From: JABDIP01 sp965250245
GTDB lineage: Bacteria > Pseudomonadota > Alphaproteobacteria > DSM-16000 > Inquilinaceae
DNA: 64,000 nt
Assembly: GCA_965250245.1 (NCBI GenBank)
Contig: OZ252296.1
Span: forward strand, 2,480,001 to 2,544,000
Direction of reading: 5' to 3'
A program made the translations under genes and the position numbers. Below the pieces are notes generated by a model. The model saw nothing but the letters and a program-made list of their open reading frames with translations. It was not told where the DNA came from and searched no databases. This document shows positions 44,386-53,320 of this stretch, piece after piece; positions within the stretch are counted from its first letter, which is position 1, and each line of letters opens with the position of its first letter.

Positions 44386-44905
44386 GGTGACCTCTCGGGC
44401 CTGGTCGCTGAACATCCTCGCCGCGATGCATGCCGGTACGCCGGGCCGACAGGCGCCCCTGCTTGCCGCGTCCGGCGCCGGTCGGACCGCGTTCACCCAG
44501 AGTCTGGCCCATCTGATCGAGCTGGGGCTCCTGGAGAGGAATCCCGGCCACGGCCACCCGCTCAGGCCCGAGTTCCGGCTGACGCCGCAGGGGGCGGAGG
44601 TCGCCTGTGTCGCGGCCAGGATCATGCGAGCCGTCCCCGGGCCGGCCGAACGCGGGTTGCTGCGGCGGACCTGGACCATCCCGGTCCTGGCCGTCAGCCG
44701 GGAACCTCGATGCTTCACGGACATCAAGACCCGGTTGCTGCCGATCACCGATCGCGCCCTGTCCCAGTCGCTCAAGCTTCTGCAAGGGCAGCACTGGCTC
44801 GAGCGCAGGATCGACACGGCCATTCGTCCGCCGCGACCGCTGTACCAGGCGGCCAATGCCGGGCTGCGGATCGGCCGGGCGGTCGTGTTGCCGCAAGGCC
44901 CGTGA
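44363..44905 (+). CDS. HxlR-like regulator with two tandem winged-helix units
   Basis: A 180-residue protein. Two similar winged-helix segments occur in a row. The first is residues about 10-85 (RAWSLNILAAMHAG, GRTAFTQSLAHLIELGLLER). The second is about 98-175 (RTWTIPVLAVSREPRCFTDI, ITDRALSQSLKLLQGQHWLER). Ordinary HxlR proteins have one such unit and act as dimers, so this looks like an internal duplication or fusion acting as a built-in dimer. It is divergent from the VOC gene. No redox cysteine pair is evident. Confidence 0.72.
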   Translation: MDIDVLVKVTSRAWSLNILAAMHAGTPGRQAPLLAASGAGRTAFTQSLAHLIELGLLERNPGHGHPLRPEFRLTPQGAEVACVAARIMRAVPGPAERGLLRRTWTIPVLAVSREPRCFTDIKTRLLPITDRALSQSLKLLQGQHWLERRIDTAIRPPRPLYQAANAGLRIGRAVVLPQGP

Positions 44906-45021
44906 GCCGAGAGGCGGGCGCGTCCCATCGCCCATTCTAATTGACCGCGTCGGCTCGATTGCAGCCATCCGGCTTCCGATCTGGAATACTGGTCGGCAAA
45001 TGAGCCCGACCGCAGGACATT

Positions 45022-47172
45022 GTGGCTGAAGCCCGGATCGATGCCGGTCCGCGATCCCGGCTTGAAGCGCCGGCGGTTGCCGTGCTGGCCGCGATTGCCG
45101 GTAAACTGGCGTCAGAGCGAGAGAAATGGCCGCTTTGGCTGCCGGTTGCGGCCGGCATCGGCATCCTTGGCTATTTCGCACTGTCCTTCGAGCCCGGCTT
45201 GTCGGTCGGCGTTGGAGCGACGCTGTGCGCCGGCGCGGCCTATGCGATCACCCGCCGACGTACCGGCACGCCGGTCGCACTCGCCGCCCTGGCGCTGGCC
45301 CTGGGGTTCGTCGCGGCCCAGCTCGGCACGGCGCGGGTGGCGGCGCCCATGCTCGAGACCCGGATCGGCCCGGCCTGGGTCGAAGGCCGGATCGTCGCCC
45401 AGACCCTGACGCCGAACGGCGTGCGGGTCGTGCTGGGCGAGCCGTCGATCGACCGGCTTGCGGCGGAGGCGACACCCGAAAGGGTGCGGATCCGGCTGAC
45501 ATCCGGCTCGGAGCCGCTGGCGACCGGTGCCCGGATCGGCCTGCGCGCCGTCCTCAACCCGCCGAGCCGGCCGGTCCTGCCCGGCGGCTTCGATTTCCGC
45601 CGGCACGCCTTCTTCCAGGGGATCGGCGGGGTCGGCTATGCGGTCAGCCGGGTGCGGGTCCTCGATGCAGGGGACGCCTCGCAATCCGGATTGTGGTTGG
45701 AGAGCGTGCGGCGCGGCATTGCCGATCGGATCGGGGCGGCGCTTGACGGCGACCAGGCGGCGATCGCCACGGCTCTGCTGACCGGCGATCGCGGCGCCAT
45801 CCGGGACGATGTGACCGAGTCCATCCGCGCCTCTGGCCTGGCGCATCTGCTGGCGATTTCCGGCCTGCATCTCGGTCTCGTGGCCGGGCTGCTGTTCTTC
45901 GCCATCCGCGCCGGTCTCGCGCTGGTGCCGGTGCTGGCGCTGGAGTATCCGATCAAGAAATGGGCGGCGCTGGCCGCCTTTGCCGGCGCCTTCGCCTACA
46001 TGTTCATCGTCGGCGCCACGGTGCCGACCCAGCGCGCCTTCGTCATGGTGGGGCTGGTGCTGGTTGCCGTGCTGGTCGACCGGACCGCGATCTCCATGCG
46101 GCTCGCGGCCCTGGCGGCGGTGCTGGTATTGGCGGTCTCGCCTTACAGCCTGCTCGGCCCCAGCTTCCAGATGTCCTTCGCGGCGGTGGTGGCCCTGATC
46201 GCCGGCTACGAGGCGCTGCGCGACCGGCTGGCGGGCTGGCGGCATCGGGCGGGGCCGCTGCGCATGGCCGCGCTCTATCTGGCCGGCGTGCTGCTGTCGA
46301 CGGCGATCGCCTCGTCCGCGACCGCGCCCTTTGCGCTCTACCACTTCCAGCAGATCGCCAGCTACGGCTTGGCGACCAACCTGCTGGCGGTGCCGCTGAC
46401 GGCGCTGTGGATCATGCCCTGGGGATTGTGCGCCTACCTGCTGATGCCCTTGGGGTTCGAGGCCCTGGCCCTGGTGCCAATGGGCTGGGGCGTCTCCGCG
46501 CTGCTGGCGATCGCCGAGACCGCCGCGGGCTGGCCGAATTCCGTCCTCCGCGTGGCGTCGCCCCCCGGCTGGGCGATTGGCATCGTCACGCTCGGCGGGC
46601 TGTGGCTATGCCTCTGGCGGGGCCGTCTGCGTCTTTGGGGCGTCGTCGGCCTCGTGGCAGGCGCGATGGCCCTGGTCTGGCCGCGGACCGGCCCCGACAT
46701 TCTGATCAGCGAGGATGGGGGGCTGATGGCTGTGCGGGCGGCCGATGGCGGGCTGGCCTTGTCGGAGCTGCGCGGCGAGCGCTTCACCCGCGAGATCTGG
46801 CTACGCGCCGAAGGTCGGGCCGAGGCGCAGCCCTGGCCCGCCGAGGGGACCGGCGCGGACGGCCTCCTGAGCTGTGACCTCCTGGGATGCCTCTATCGCC
46901 GCGAGGGCAGGCTGGTCGCCCTGATCCGCGACCCGCGGGCCCTGGACGAGGATTGCGCCGTCACCGACATCGTCGTCTCGGCCGTTCCCGTGCCGCGTGG
47001 CTGCCGCGGCCGCACGGCGGCGGACCGCTTCGACGTCTGGCGCCATGGCGCCCACGCGATCCGGCTGACGCCGCAGGGCCACGCGGTGGACCGCGTATCC
47101 GACGAAACCGGCCTGCGGCCCTGGTCGCTCGACCGCCGGCCTGAGTGGGAGCGGGAGGGAGAGGCCGACTGA
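45022..47172 (+). CDS. comEC: ComEC/Rec2-family DNA uptake membrane protein
   Basis: A 716-residue inner-membrane protein expected to pass single-stranded DNA into the cytoplasm during uptake. The DUF4131-like N-terminal region is followed by the competence domain with LLAISGLHLGLVAGLL and many helices (about residues 230-545). The C-terminal 160 residues lack the metal-binding histidine motif of the metallo-beta-lactamase domain found in the long form. The start is GTG 45022 after AGGA. Its place near gltX and lexA is usual for the class. Confidence 0.9.
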   Translation: MAEARIDAGPRSRLEAPAVAVLAAIAGKLASEREKWPLWLPVAAGIGILGYFALSFEPGLSVGVGATLCAGAAYAITRRRTGTPVALAALALALGFVAAQLGTARVAAPMLETRIGPAWVEGRIVAQTLTPNGVRVVLGEPSIDRLAAEATPERVRIRLTSGSEPLATGARIGLRAVLNPPSRPVLPGGFDFRRHAFFQGIGGVGYAVSRVRVLDAGDASQSGLWLESVRRGIADRIGAALDGDQAAIATALLTGDRGAIRDDVTESIRASGLAHLLAISGLHLGLVAGLLFFAIRAGLALVPVLALEYPIKKWAALAAFAGAFAYMFIVGATVPTQRAFVMVGLVLVAVLVDRTAISMRLAALAAVLVLAVSPYSLLGPSFQMSFAAVVALIAGYEALRDRLAGWRHRAGPLRMAALYLAGVLLSTAIASSATAPFALYHFQQIASYGLATNLLAVPLTALWIMPWGLCAYLLMPLGFEALALVPMGWGVSALLAIAETAAGWPNSVLRVASPPGWAIGIVTLGGLWLCLWRGRLRLWGVVGLVAGAMALVWPRTGPDILISEDGGLMAVRAADGGLALSELRGERFTREIWLRAEGRAEAQPWPAEGTGADGLLSCDLLGCLYRREGRLVALIRDPRALDEDCAVTDIVVSAVPVPRGCRGRTAADRFDVWRHGAHAIRLTPQGHAVDRVSDETGLRPWSLDRRPEWEREGEAD

Positions 47173-47273
47173 GCGTCCGGGTTCCCAGGACGCCCCTGTG
47201 ACGTCACCCACAGACGACCGCCGTCCCTTCCGGTATCTCTCTCCTCAGCGCATTCCGCGGTCCGGGGCCAGCG

Positions 47274-48206
47274 ATGACCTTGTATTACGGTGCCGACAGC
47301 CAGACCCGCACGACATTCGAAGTGCCGGCGCGGCGCATGCCGGACGCACACCGCCCGGCGGGCGGTGGGGCGCAGACGCTGTATACCTACATCACCAGCC
47401 GCCTGCGCGGCGCGCGGCCACGCTGGGTCGAGGAATCGCAGTTGCCGCGCTTCTGGGGCCGATATCTCAATCGTGGCGACCATCGCAACCGTGGCCCGCT
47501 GACCCGGGACGAGGCCGGCGAAATCTTCGCCATGAGTGGCGGCCGCTGTCGCATCCTGCCCATCTACAACGGAAGCTGGCGCCGACAGGACCGGGTCACC
47601 GGGCCGAATGCCCGGCACAACGGCCGACGCAGCGCGCAAGAAGCCATCGATCTCGCCTCCCCAGCCAATCTCGACATCCCTCAGACCGTCCGGCTTTACG
47701 CCGATCTGGAACGGTGGCGGGTCGACCGGGAGTGGTTCCTGGGCTGGATGGAGGTGATGTACCAGTCCGACTATCCGGGCGTCGGTGGCTTCTATGGCAA
47801 TCCGGCCGTCTGGGGGTCGTTCTGGCGCGAGCGGAACGGCGTGCGCCGCCGTGTCCATGAGGGCTGGAGGCGCAACATAGGGCCGGCAGCCGAGCGTTTC
47901 GGCGATCGCCAGTTCGACGCGGTGATCGACGCGCTCAGCCGCCGTGACGGCGCGATCGGGCCGTCATCGCCGGTCGCGAAAATCTGGTCGAACCGTCCCT
48001 ATCTCAACCAGCCGGGAACCGAGATGGCGGCCGGGACCATGTATCCCCGGGAGTTCCGCGCCGAGGTCACGCCGGCCAGCTTCATGGTGGAAACCGTCAT
48101 CTGGCAATACGGCGCGCAAATCCCCTTCGGGCTGAACGGCTTCGCCTCGGTGGATCTGAACCTGGCGAAGGAGTCCGCATTCAACGAAATGTGGGGCCGG
48201 CAATGA
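47274..48206 (+). CDS. DUF1906-like (glycoside-hydrolase-like) protein
   Basis: A 310-residue protein without a signal peptide. The central part resembles DUF1906 / Rv2525c-like TIM-barrel domains: CRILPIYNGSW, AIDLASPANLDIPQTVRLY and YADLERWRVD, followed by YQSDYPGVGGFYGNP. These pieces correspond to strands carrying acidic residues in GH25-like folds. Activity is uncertain. It lies between comEC and convergent lexA, a position not usually occupied, and is probably an insertion in the conserved order. Confidence 0.6.
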   Translation: MTLYYGADSQTRTTFEVPARRMPDAHRPAGGGAQTLYTYITSRLRGARPRWVEESQLPRFWGRYLNRGDHRNRGPLTRDEAGEIFAMSGGRCRILPIYNGSWRRQDRVTGPNARHNGRRSAQEAIDLASPANLDIPQTVRLYADLERWRVDREWFLGWMEVMYQSDYPGVGGFYGNPAVWGSFWRERNGVRRRVHEGWRRNIGPAAERFGDRQFDAVIDALSRRDGAIGPSSPVAKIWSNRPYLNQPGTEMAAGTMYPREFRAEVTPASFMVETVIWQYGAQIPFGLNGFASVDLNLAKESAFNEMWGRQ

Positions 48207-48224
48207 TCGCCCGGCGCCGGTTGC

Positions 48225-48944
48225 CTAGCCGTATTGCCGGATCAGGCCGACCAGGCGGCCCTGCACCTTGACCCGGTCGGGGCCGAAGATGCGGGTCTCA
48301 TAGGCCGGGTTGGCCGGTTCCAGGGCGATGGTCGCGCCCTTCTTGCGCAGCCGTTTCAGCGTCACCTCCTGATCGTCGACCAGGGCGACGACGATGGAGC
48401 CGTTCTCGGACGTGTCGCAACGGCGGATGATGACGGTGTCGCCGTCATAGATGCCGGCATCCACCATGCTGTCGCCGGCCACCTCCAGGGCGTAGTGGTC
48501 GCCCTTGCCGAGCATGGTCGCCGGCACGTCGGAGAAGTGGGAATGGTCGCGCAGCGCCTCGATCGGCGTGCCGGCGGCGATGCGGCCATAGAGGGGCAGG
48601 GACACCACCGCCGCTTCCTCCGCGGCGCCGACGGCGCGGCCGGGCATGGCGGCGGTGAAATCGCCCTTGATGACATTCGGCGCGAAGGGCTTGTCGGTCC
48701 GGTCGGCCTCCGCCGCGGCCGCTTCCAGCCCGTCGGGCAGGCGCAGCACCTCCAGGGCCCGGGCGCGATGCGGCAGACGGCGGATGAAGCCGCGCTCCTC
48801 AAGCCCGGTGATCAAACGGTGGATGCCGGATTTGGACCGCAAATCCAGCGCGTCCTTCATCTCGTCGAAGGAGGGCGACACGCCGCCCTCGGCCAGGCGA
48901 CGGTGGATGAAGATCAGCAGTTCCTGCTGTTTTCTGGTCAGCAT
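48225..48944 (-). CDS. lexA: SOS repressor LexA
   Basis: A 239-residue repressor and self-cleaving protease. The winged helix spans about residues 1-65. Cleavage should occur in RIAAG between Ala124 and Gly125. The Ser-Lys dyad is Ser159 (GDSMVDAG) and Lys197 (EVTLK). Its promoter carries two LexA boxes, so it is autoregulated. It is the longer alphaproteobacterial form (about 240 residues against 202 in E. coli). Confidence 0.97.
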   Translation of the reverse strand: MLTRKQQELLIFIHRRLAEGGVSPSFDEMKDALDLRSKSGIHRLITGLEERGFIRRLPHRARALEVLRLPDGLEAAAAEADRTDKPFAPNVIKGDFTAAMPGRAVGAAEEAAVVSLPLYGRIAAGTPIEALRDHSHFSDVPATMLGKGDHYALEVAGDSMVDAGIYDGDTVIIRRCDTSENGSIVVALVDDQEVTLKRLRKKGATIALEPANPAYETRIFGPDRVKVQGRLVGLIRQYG

Positions 48945-49008
48945 GGGATCGGCCCCGTCAAAGGAATGCCGCGGATCGGCAATGGGCGAGTCGCACGCAC
49001 ACTAACTG

Positions 49009-49048
49009 GAACAAAACACAAACGTCAAGATTTGTTCTGTTTTAGTTC
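49009..49048. promoter_or_regulatory. Two LexA boxes upstream of lexA
   Basis: A perfect GTTC-N7-GTTC lies at 49034-49048 (plus strand). A second site reads GAAC-N7-AAAC at 49009-49023, which is GTTT-N7-GTTC on the minus strand, one mismatch. They lie 65-104 bases upstream of the lexA start at 48944, in the gap to moeA, and indicate autorepression. Paired sites may give tighter control. Confidence 0.75.
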
Positions 49049-49077
49049 CAGTCGCCATAGATGAGTGGCGCCAGCGA

Positions 49078-50292
49078 CTACAGTCTTGTCATGCCGGCGG
49101 CGAAGGTAACGATCTCGACCATCTCGCCTTTTGTCGCGGCCGGGGCATCGGGCGGGCGGATGACGAGGCAGTCGGCGCCGGCCAGCCCCGACATGACCGA
49201 GCTGTCCTGCAGGTTGAACGGGGTGGCGACCTGGTGGCCGTCGGCATCGCGTTCCAGCCGGCTGCGCAGATAGTCCTGGCGGCGGTCGTTCGCCGGCAGA
49301 TCGCAGCCCAGCCGGGCGGTCGCGGTCAGCGGGTCCGGGCCGTCGACGCCGAGCATGGCCAGCAGCGCGGGGCGCACGAACAGCAGCCCGCAAACCATTG
49401 ACGAAACGGGGTTTCCCGGCAAGCCGAGCATGGGCGTGCCGTCGATCTGGCCGAACATCAGCGGCTTGCCCGGCCGCATGGCGATTTTCCAGAAATCGAG
49501 CTCCAGGCCGCGCTCGCCCAGCACGTCCCGGATCAGATCATGCTCGCCGACGGAGGCGCCGCCCGTGGTGATCAGCAGGTCGGTGCCGTCCGCGCCGGCC
49601 GCCATGCGGGTCAGCGACTCGCGGCTGTCGAGCGCGATGCCGAGATTGACCGGCACGCCGCCGCAGGCGGTGACCAGGGCGGAGAGCGCCAGGCCGTTGG
49701 AGCTGACGAGCTGGTTCGGCCCGATCGGATCGCCGGGCAGGACAATCTCGTCGCCGGTCGCCAGGATCGCCACCCGCGGGCGGCGGTGCACCCGCAGCCA
49801 GGGCACGTTCATGGCCGCGGCGATGCCGACATCGCGGGCCGTCAGGACGCGGCCGGCCCGAAGCAGCGTGTCGCCGGTTGAGAAATCGAGACCGGCCGGT
49901 CGCACATAGGCGCCCTTGGCCGCGGTCTCCTTGATGGTGATCCGGTCGCCCTCGGCCTCGGTATCCTCCTGGATGACGATGGTGTCTGTGCCTTGGGCCA
50001 GCGGCGCGCCGGTGAAGATGCGCACGCACTCGCCGGTCCCGACGGTGCCGTCGAAGCTCTGGCCGGCCGGGACCGAGCCGATCTGCCGCAGGGCGGCGGG
50101 CGCCGTCGCGACGTCCTCGGCCCGGACCGCGTAGCCATCCATGGCTGAGATCGGCGCCCAGGGCTGGGTCACCCGGGCGGCCACATCCTCCGCCAGGACC
50201 CGGCCCAGCGCCTCGCCGACACCGACCGTCTCCGCCGGCAGGGCGGTGAACGCCTCGGTGATGCGGGCCTTCGCCTCCTCGACCGAGAGCAT
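49078..50292 (-). CDS. moeA: Molybdopterin molybdotransferase
   Basis: Inserts molybdenum into molybdopterin; 404 residues. Domain markers are AMDGYAVRAEDV, ILATGDEIVLPGDP and GGASVGEHDLI, with GLPGNPVSSMVCGLLFVRP near the C-terminal part. It is the last gene of the trpG-D-C-moaC-moeA run; its start overlaps the moaC stop by one base. Confidence 0.95.
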   Translation of the reverse strand: MLSVEEAKARITEAFTALPAETVGVGEALGRVLAEDVAARVTQPWAPISAMDGYAVRAEDVATAPAALRQIGSVPAGQSFDGTVGTGECVRIFTGAPLAQGTDTIVIQEDTEAEGDRITIKETAAKGAYVRPAGLDFSTGDTLLRAGRVLTARDVGIAAAMNVPWLRVHRRPRVAILATGDEIVLPGDPIGPNQLVSSNGLALSALVTACGGVPVNLGIALDSRESLTRMAAGADGTDLLITTGGASVGEHDLIRDVLGERGLELDFWKIAMRPGKPLMFGQIDGTPMLGLPGNPVSSMVCGLLFVRPALLAMLGVDGPDPLTATARLGCDLPANDRRQDYLRSRLERDADGHQVATPFNLQDSSVMSGLAGADCLVIRPPDAPAATKGEMVEIVTFAAGMTRL

Positions 50293-50771
50293 CAGGAGGC
50301 CTCGTAGGTCCCTGATTTGCCGCCGGATTTATGCAGCAGGCGCAGATCGGCCACGGTCATGGATCGGTCGACCGCCTTGCACATGTCGTAGACCGTGAGC
50401 GCCGCGACGGAGGCGGCCGTCAGCGCCTCCATCTCCACCCCGGTGCGGCCGTCGATCTTGGCCTCGGCGACGATCTCAACGGCGTTGGCCGCCTCATCGC
50501 AGGTCAGCTCCAGGGTCACCGAGGTCAGCGGCAGCGGGTGGCAGAGCGGGATCAGCTCCGACGTCTTCTTCGCCGCCATGATCCCGGCCAGCCGCGCTAC
50601 GCCCAACACGTCGCCCTTCTTGGCCGCACCGTCGCGGATCATCGCCAGGGTCTCCGGCGCCATGACCACGCGGCAACCGGCCCGGGCGATACGATGGGTC
50701 ACGTCCTTGTCCGACACGTCGACCATGCGCGCCGCGCCGGCCTCGTCGAAATGGGTGAACTCCTTGCTCAT
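50292..50771 (-). CDS. moaC: Cyclic pyranopterin monophosphate synthase
   Basis: The second step of molybdenum cofactor synthesis; 159 residues. Markers are KKTSELIPLCHPLPLT and AEAKIDGRTGVEMEALTA. It overlaps trpC upstream (ATGA) and moeA downstream, so tryptophan and molybdopterin genes are co-translated here. Confidence 0.96.
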   Translation of the reverse strand: MSKEFTHFDEAGAARMVDVSDKDVTHRIARAGCRVVMAPETLAMIRDGAAKKGDVLGVARLAGIMAAKKTSELIPLCHPLPLTSVTLELTCDEAANAVEIVAEAKIDGRTGVEMEALTAASVAALTVYDMCKAVDRSMTVADLRLLHKSGGKSGTYEAS

Positions 50772-51571
50772 GCCGACACCGTCTGCTCCAGCATGGTGCG
50801 CACCGCTTCGGCGACGTCGTCCTGGCGCATGAAGGACTCGCCGATCAGGAACGTCGTGACGCCGACATTCGCCATGCGCGCCAGATCCGCCGGAGTCGAC
50901 AGGCCGCTTTCGGCGACGGCCAGGCAGTCGGCTGGAATGCCCGCGGCCAGGCTCTCCGCCGTTGCAAGATCGACCGCCATGGTCTTGAGATTGCGGTTGT
51001 TTATGCCGATCATCGCCGCGTCCATCAGCAGCGCCCTGTCGAGCTCGGCTCGATCATGCACCTCGAACAGCACGTCCATGTCGAAGGATGCGGCCGCCGC
51101 CGCCAGCTCCCGGGCCTCGCCGTCGGTCAGCGCCGCCAGGATCAACAGGATGCAATCCGCGCCCAGTGACCGGGCCTCGGCCACCTGATAGGGGTCGAGC
51201 ATGAAATCCTTGCGCAGGGCCGGCAGGGGAGTCGCCTGACGGGCCGCCTGCAGGTAGGCATCGTCCCCCTGGAAATAGGGCCGGTCGGTCAGGACCGAGA
51301 GGCATGTCGCGCCGCCGTCATGATAGGCCCTCGCCAAAGACGGCGGGTCGAAATCCTCCCGGATCAATCCCTTGGAGGGCGAGGCCTTCTTGATCTCGGC
51401 GATCAGCCCGTAGCGTTCCTCCGCACGCGCCTGCCTCAGGGCCCTTGCGAAACCCCTCGGCGCCCCTTCCTGCTTCGCCGCCACTTCGACGTCCGCCCAG
51501 GGCCGCTCGGCCTTGCGGCGTGCGATGTATTGGCGCTTGTCGGCGCAGATCTTGGCCAGGACGTCGGACAT
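50768..51571 (-). CDS. trpC: Indole-3-glycerol phosphate synthase
   Basis: A TIM-barrel enzyme of the tryptophan pathway; 267 residues. GLIAEIKKASPSKG, LPALRKDFMLDPYQ and GINNRNLKT are family motifs, and the catalytic Lys and Glu are in them. The ATG at 51571 gives the normal N-terminus; extension to 51658 would run into trpD. It is a stand-alone enzyme, not fused to TrpF. Confidence 0.96.
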   Translation of the reverse strand: MSDVLAKICADKRQYIARRKAERPWADVEVAAKQEGAPRGFARALRQARAEERYGLIAEIKKASPSKGLIREDFDPPSLARAYHDGGATCLSVLTDRPYFQGDDAYLQAARQATPLPALRKDFMLDPYQVAEARSLGADCILLILAALTDGEARELAAAAASFDMDVLFEVHDRAELDRALLMDAAMIGINNRNLKTMAVDLATAESLAAGIPADCLAVAESGLSTPADLARMANVGVTTFLIGESFMRQDDVAEAVRTMLEQTVSA

Positions 51572-51581
51572 CGGATGCGCT

Positions 51582-52628
51582 CTATGCGGGCTCGGCCGGC
51601 GGCGGCTCGTTGGTGACCGCGACGAGCCGGTCCAAGGCCTCGGCGGCCTTGCCGCCATCGATCAGCGCGGCCGCCTTGGCCACCCCGTCGGTCAGGCTGT
51701 CGGCCTTGCCGGCGACCATCAGCGCCGCCGCGGCGTTCAGCAGCACGATGTCGCGATAGGCGGATTTGGCGCCGGCCAGAAGCTCGCGCATGGCCGCGGC
51801 GTTGAACTCCGCGCCACCGCCCTTCAGATCCTCCGGCCTGGCGCGCTCCAGCCCGGCCTCCTCCGGCGTGATCTCGAAGGTCGAGACCTTGCCGTCCTTC
51901 CATTCCGCCACCTGGGTCGGGCCGGTCGTGGTGATCTCGTCGAGCCCGTCGGAGCCGTGCACCACCCAGGCTCGTTCCGCGCCCAGCTTGCCCAGCACCG
52001 CGGCCAGGGGCTCGACCCATTGCGGCGCGAACACGCCCATGAGCTGGCGCTTCACCCCGGCCGGATTGCTCAACGGCCCCAACAGGTTGAAGATCGTTCG
52101 TGTGCCGAGCTCGACGCGCGTCGGCCCGACATGGCGCATGGCGCTGTGGTGGCGGATGGCGAACAGGAAGCAGACCTGGGCCTCCCACAGCGCCTTCTTC
52201 ACCAGCGCCATGTCCGCGTCCAGGTTGACCCCCAGCGCGCCCAATACATCGGAGCCACCGGTGCGGCTGGACAGCGCCCGGTTGCCGTGCTTGGCGACCG
52301 GCACCCCGGCCGCGGCCAGCACCAGGGCAACAGCGGTGGAGACGTTGTAGGTGCCGGAATTGTCGCCGCCGGTGCCGCAGACATCGATGGCGCCCTCGGG
52401 CGGCTCGATATGCAGCGCCTTGGCGCGCATGATGCGGGCCGCACCCGTGATCTCCTCCACGGTCTCGCCGCGGGTGCGCAGCGCCATCAGGAAGCCGCCG
52501 ATCTGCGACGGGGTGGCGTCGCCGGACATGATGATCTCGAACGCCGCCGCGGCGTCGTCCTCGCCCAGGGACTGGCCGTCGGCGACCCGGGCGATGAAGG
52601 GCTGGAGATCGCTGGAAGGACCGCTCAT
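51582..52628 (-). CDS. trpD: Anthranilate phosphoribosyltransferase
   Basis: A 348-residue enzyme. DVCGTGGDNSGTYNVSTA is the PRPP-binding glycine-rich loop, and HGNRALSSRTGGSDVL is the anthranilate-site segment. The start overlaps the trpG stop (ATGA) and trpC begins ten bases after its end. Confidence 0.96.
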   Translation of the reverse strand: MSGPSSDLQPFIARVADGQSLGEDDAAAAFEIIMSGDATPSQIGGFLMALRTRGETVEEITGAARIMRAKALHIEPPEGAIDVCGTGGDNSGTYNVSTAVALVLAAAGVPVAKHGNRALSSRTGGSDVLGALGVNLDADMALVKKALWEAQVCFLFAIRHHSAMRHVGPTRVELGTRTIFNLLGPLSNPAGVKRQLMGVFAPQWVEPLAAVLGKLGAERAWVVHGSDGLDEITTTGPTQVAEWKDGKVSTFEITPEEAGLERARPEDLKGGGAEFNAAAMRELLAGAKSAYRDIVLLNAAAALMVAGKADSLTDGVAKAAALIDGGKAAEALDRLVAVTNEPPPAEPA

Positions 52629-53209
52629 GCCGCGCGCTTTCGTCCGGCGATGTCGAGGAAGTTGCCGAGCAGGCGGTGACCGTCCTGTGAGGCGATGCTC
52701 TCAGGGTGGAACTGCACGCCGTGGACCGGCAGCGTCTTGTGGCGCACGCCCATGATCAGCCCGGTCTCGGTTTCCGCCGTGATATCAAGGCAGTCGGGCA
52801 GGGTGTCACGATCGATGATCAGGGAATGATACCGTGTCACCCGGAGCGGATTGGCCAGGCCCGTCATCACCCCGGTGCCGTCATGACCGATGTCCGAGAG
52901 CTTGCCGTGCATGATTTCCGGCGCCCGCACGATCTTGCCGCCGAAGGCCTGTCCGATCGCCTGGTGGCCCAGGCATACGCCGAGGATCGGCAACTTGCCC
53001 GCGGCCTCGCCGATCAGGTCGAGGCAGATGCCGGCCTTGTCGGGATCGCAGGGGCCTGGCGACAGCACGATGCCGTCCGGCCGCATGGCGACGGCCTCCT
53101 CGGGCGTCAGCGCGTCGTTGCGCCGCACGACCGTCTCCGCCCCCAGCTCGCCCAGGAAATGGACGAGGTTGTAGGTAAAGCTGTCGTAATTATCGATCAG
53201 CAACAGCAT
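52625..53209 (-). CDS. trpG: Anthranilate synthase glutamine amidotransferase component
   Basis: A class I glutamine amidotransferase of 194 residues giving ammonia to TrpE. The catalytic Cys is in LGVCLGHQAIGQAFG and the His-Glu pair in VQFHPESIAS. It is the first gene of the trpG-D-C-moaC-moeA unit. In many relatives trpE lies directly upstream; here it is about 7 kb away at 60377. A perfect 7 bp hairpin (53259-53281) lies in the gap upstream, of unknown role. Confidence 0.95.
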   Translation of the reverse strand: MLLLIDNYDSFTYNLVHFLGELGAETVVRRNDALTPEEAVAMRPDGIVLSPGPCDPDKAGICLDLIGEAAGKLPILGVCLGHQAIGQAFGGKIVRAPEIMHGKLSDIGHDGTGVMTGLANPLRVTRYHSLIIDRDTLPDCLDITAETETGLIMGVRHKTLPVHGVQFHPESIASQDGHRLLGNFLDIAGRKRAA

Positions 53210-53320
53210 TGCGACACGTTATCCTTGAGTTTACTCAGCCTGAATACCTTTCATGCGCTGCCGGCAAGACTACAGCCGGCAATCCCGGATGACCAGCGGA
53301 CAGCGTAGGACGGACCAGCG

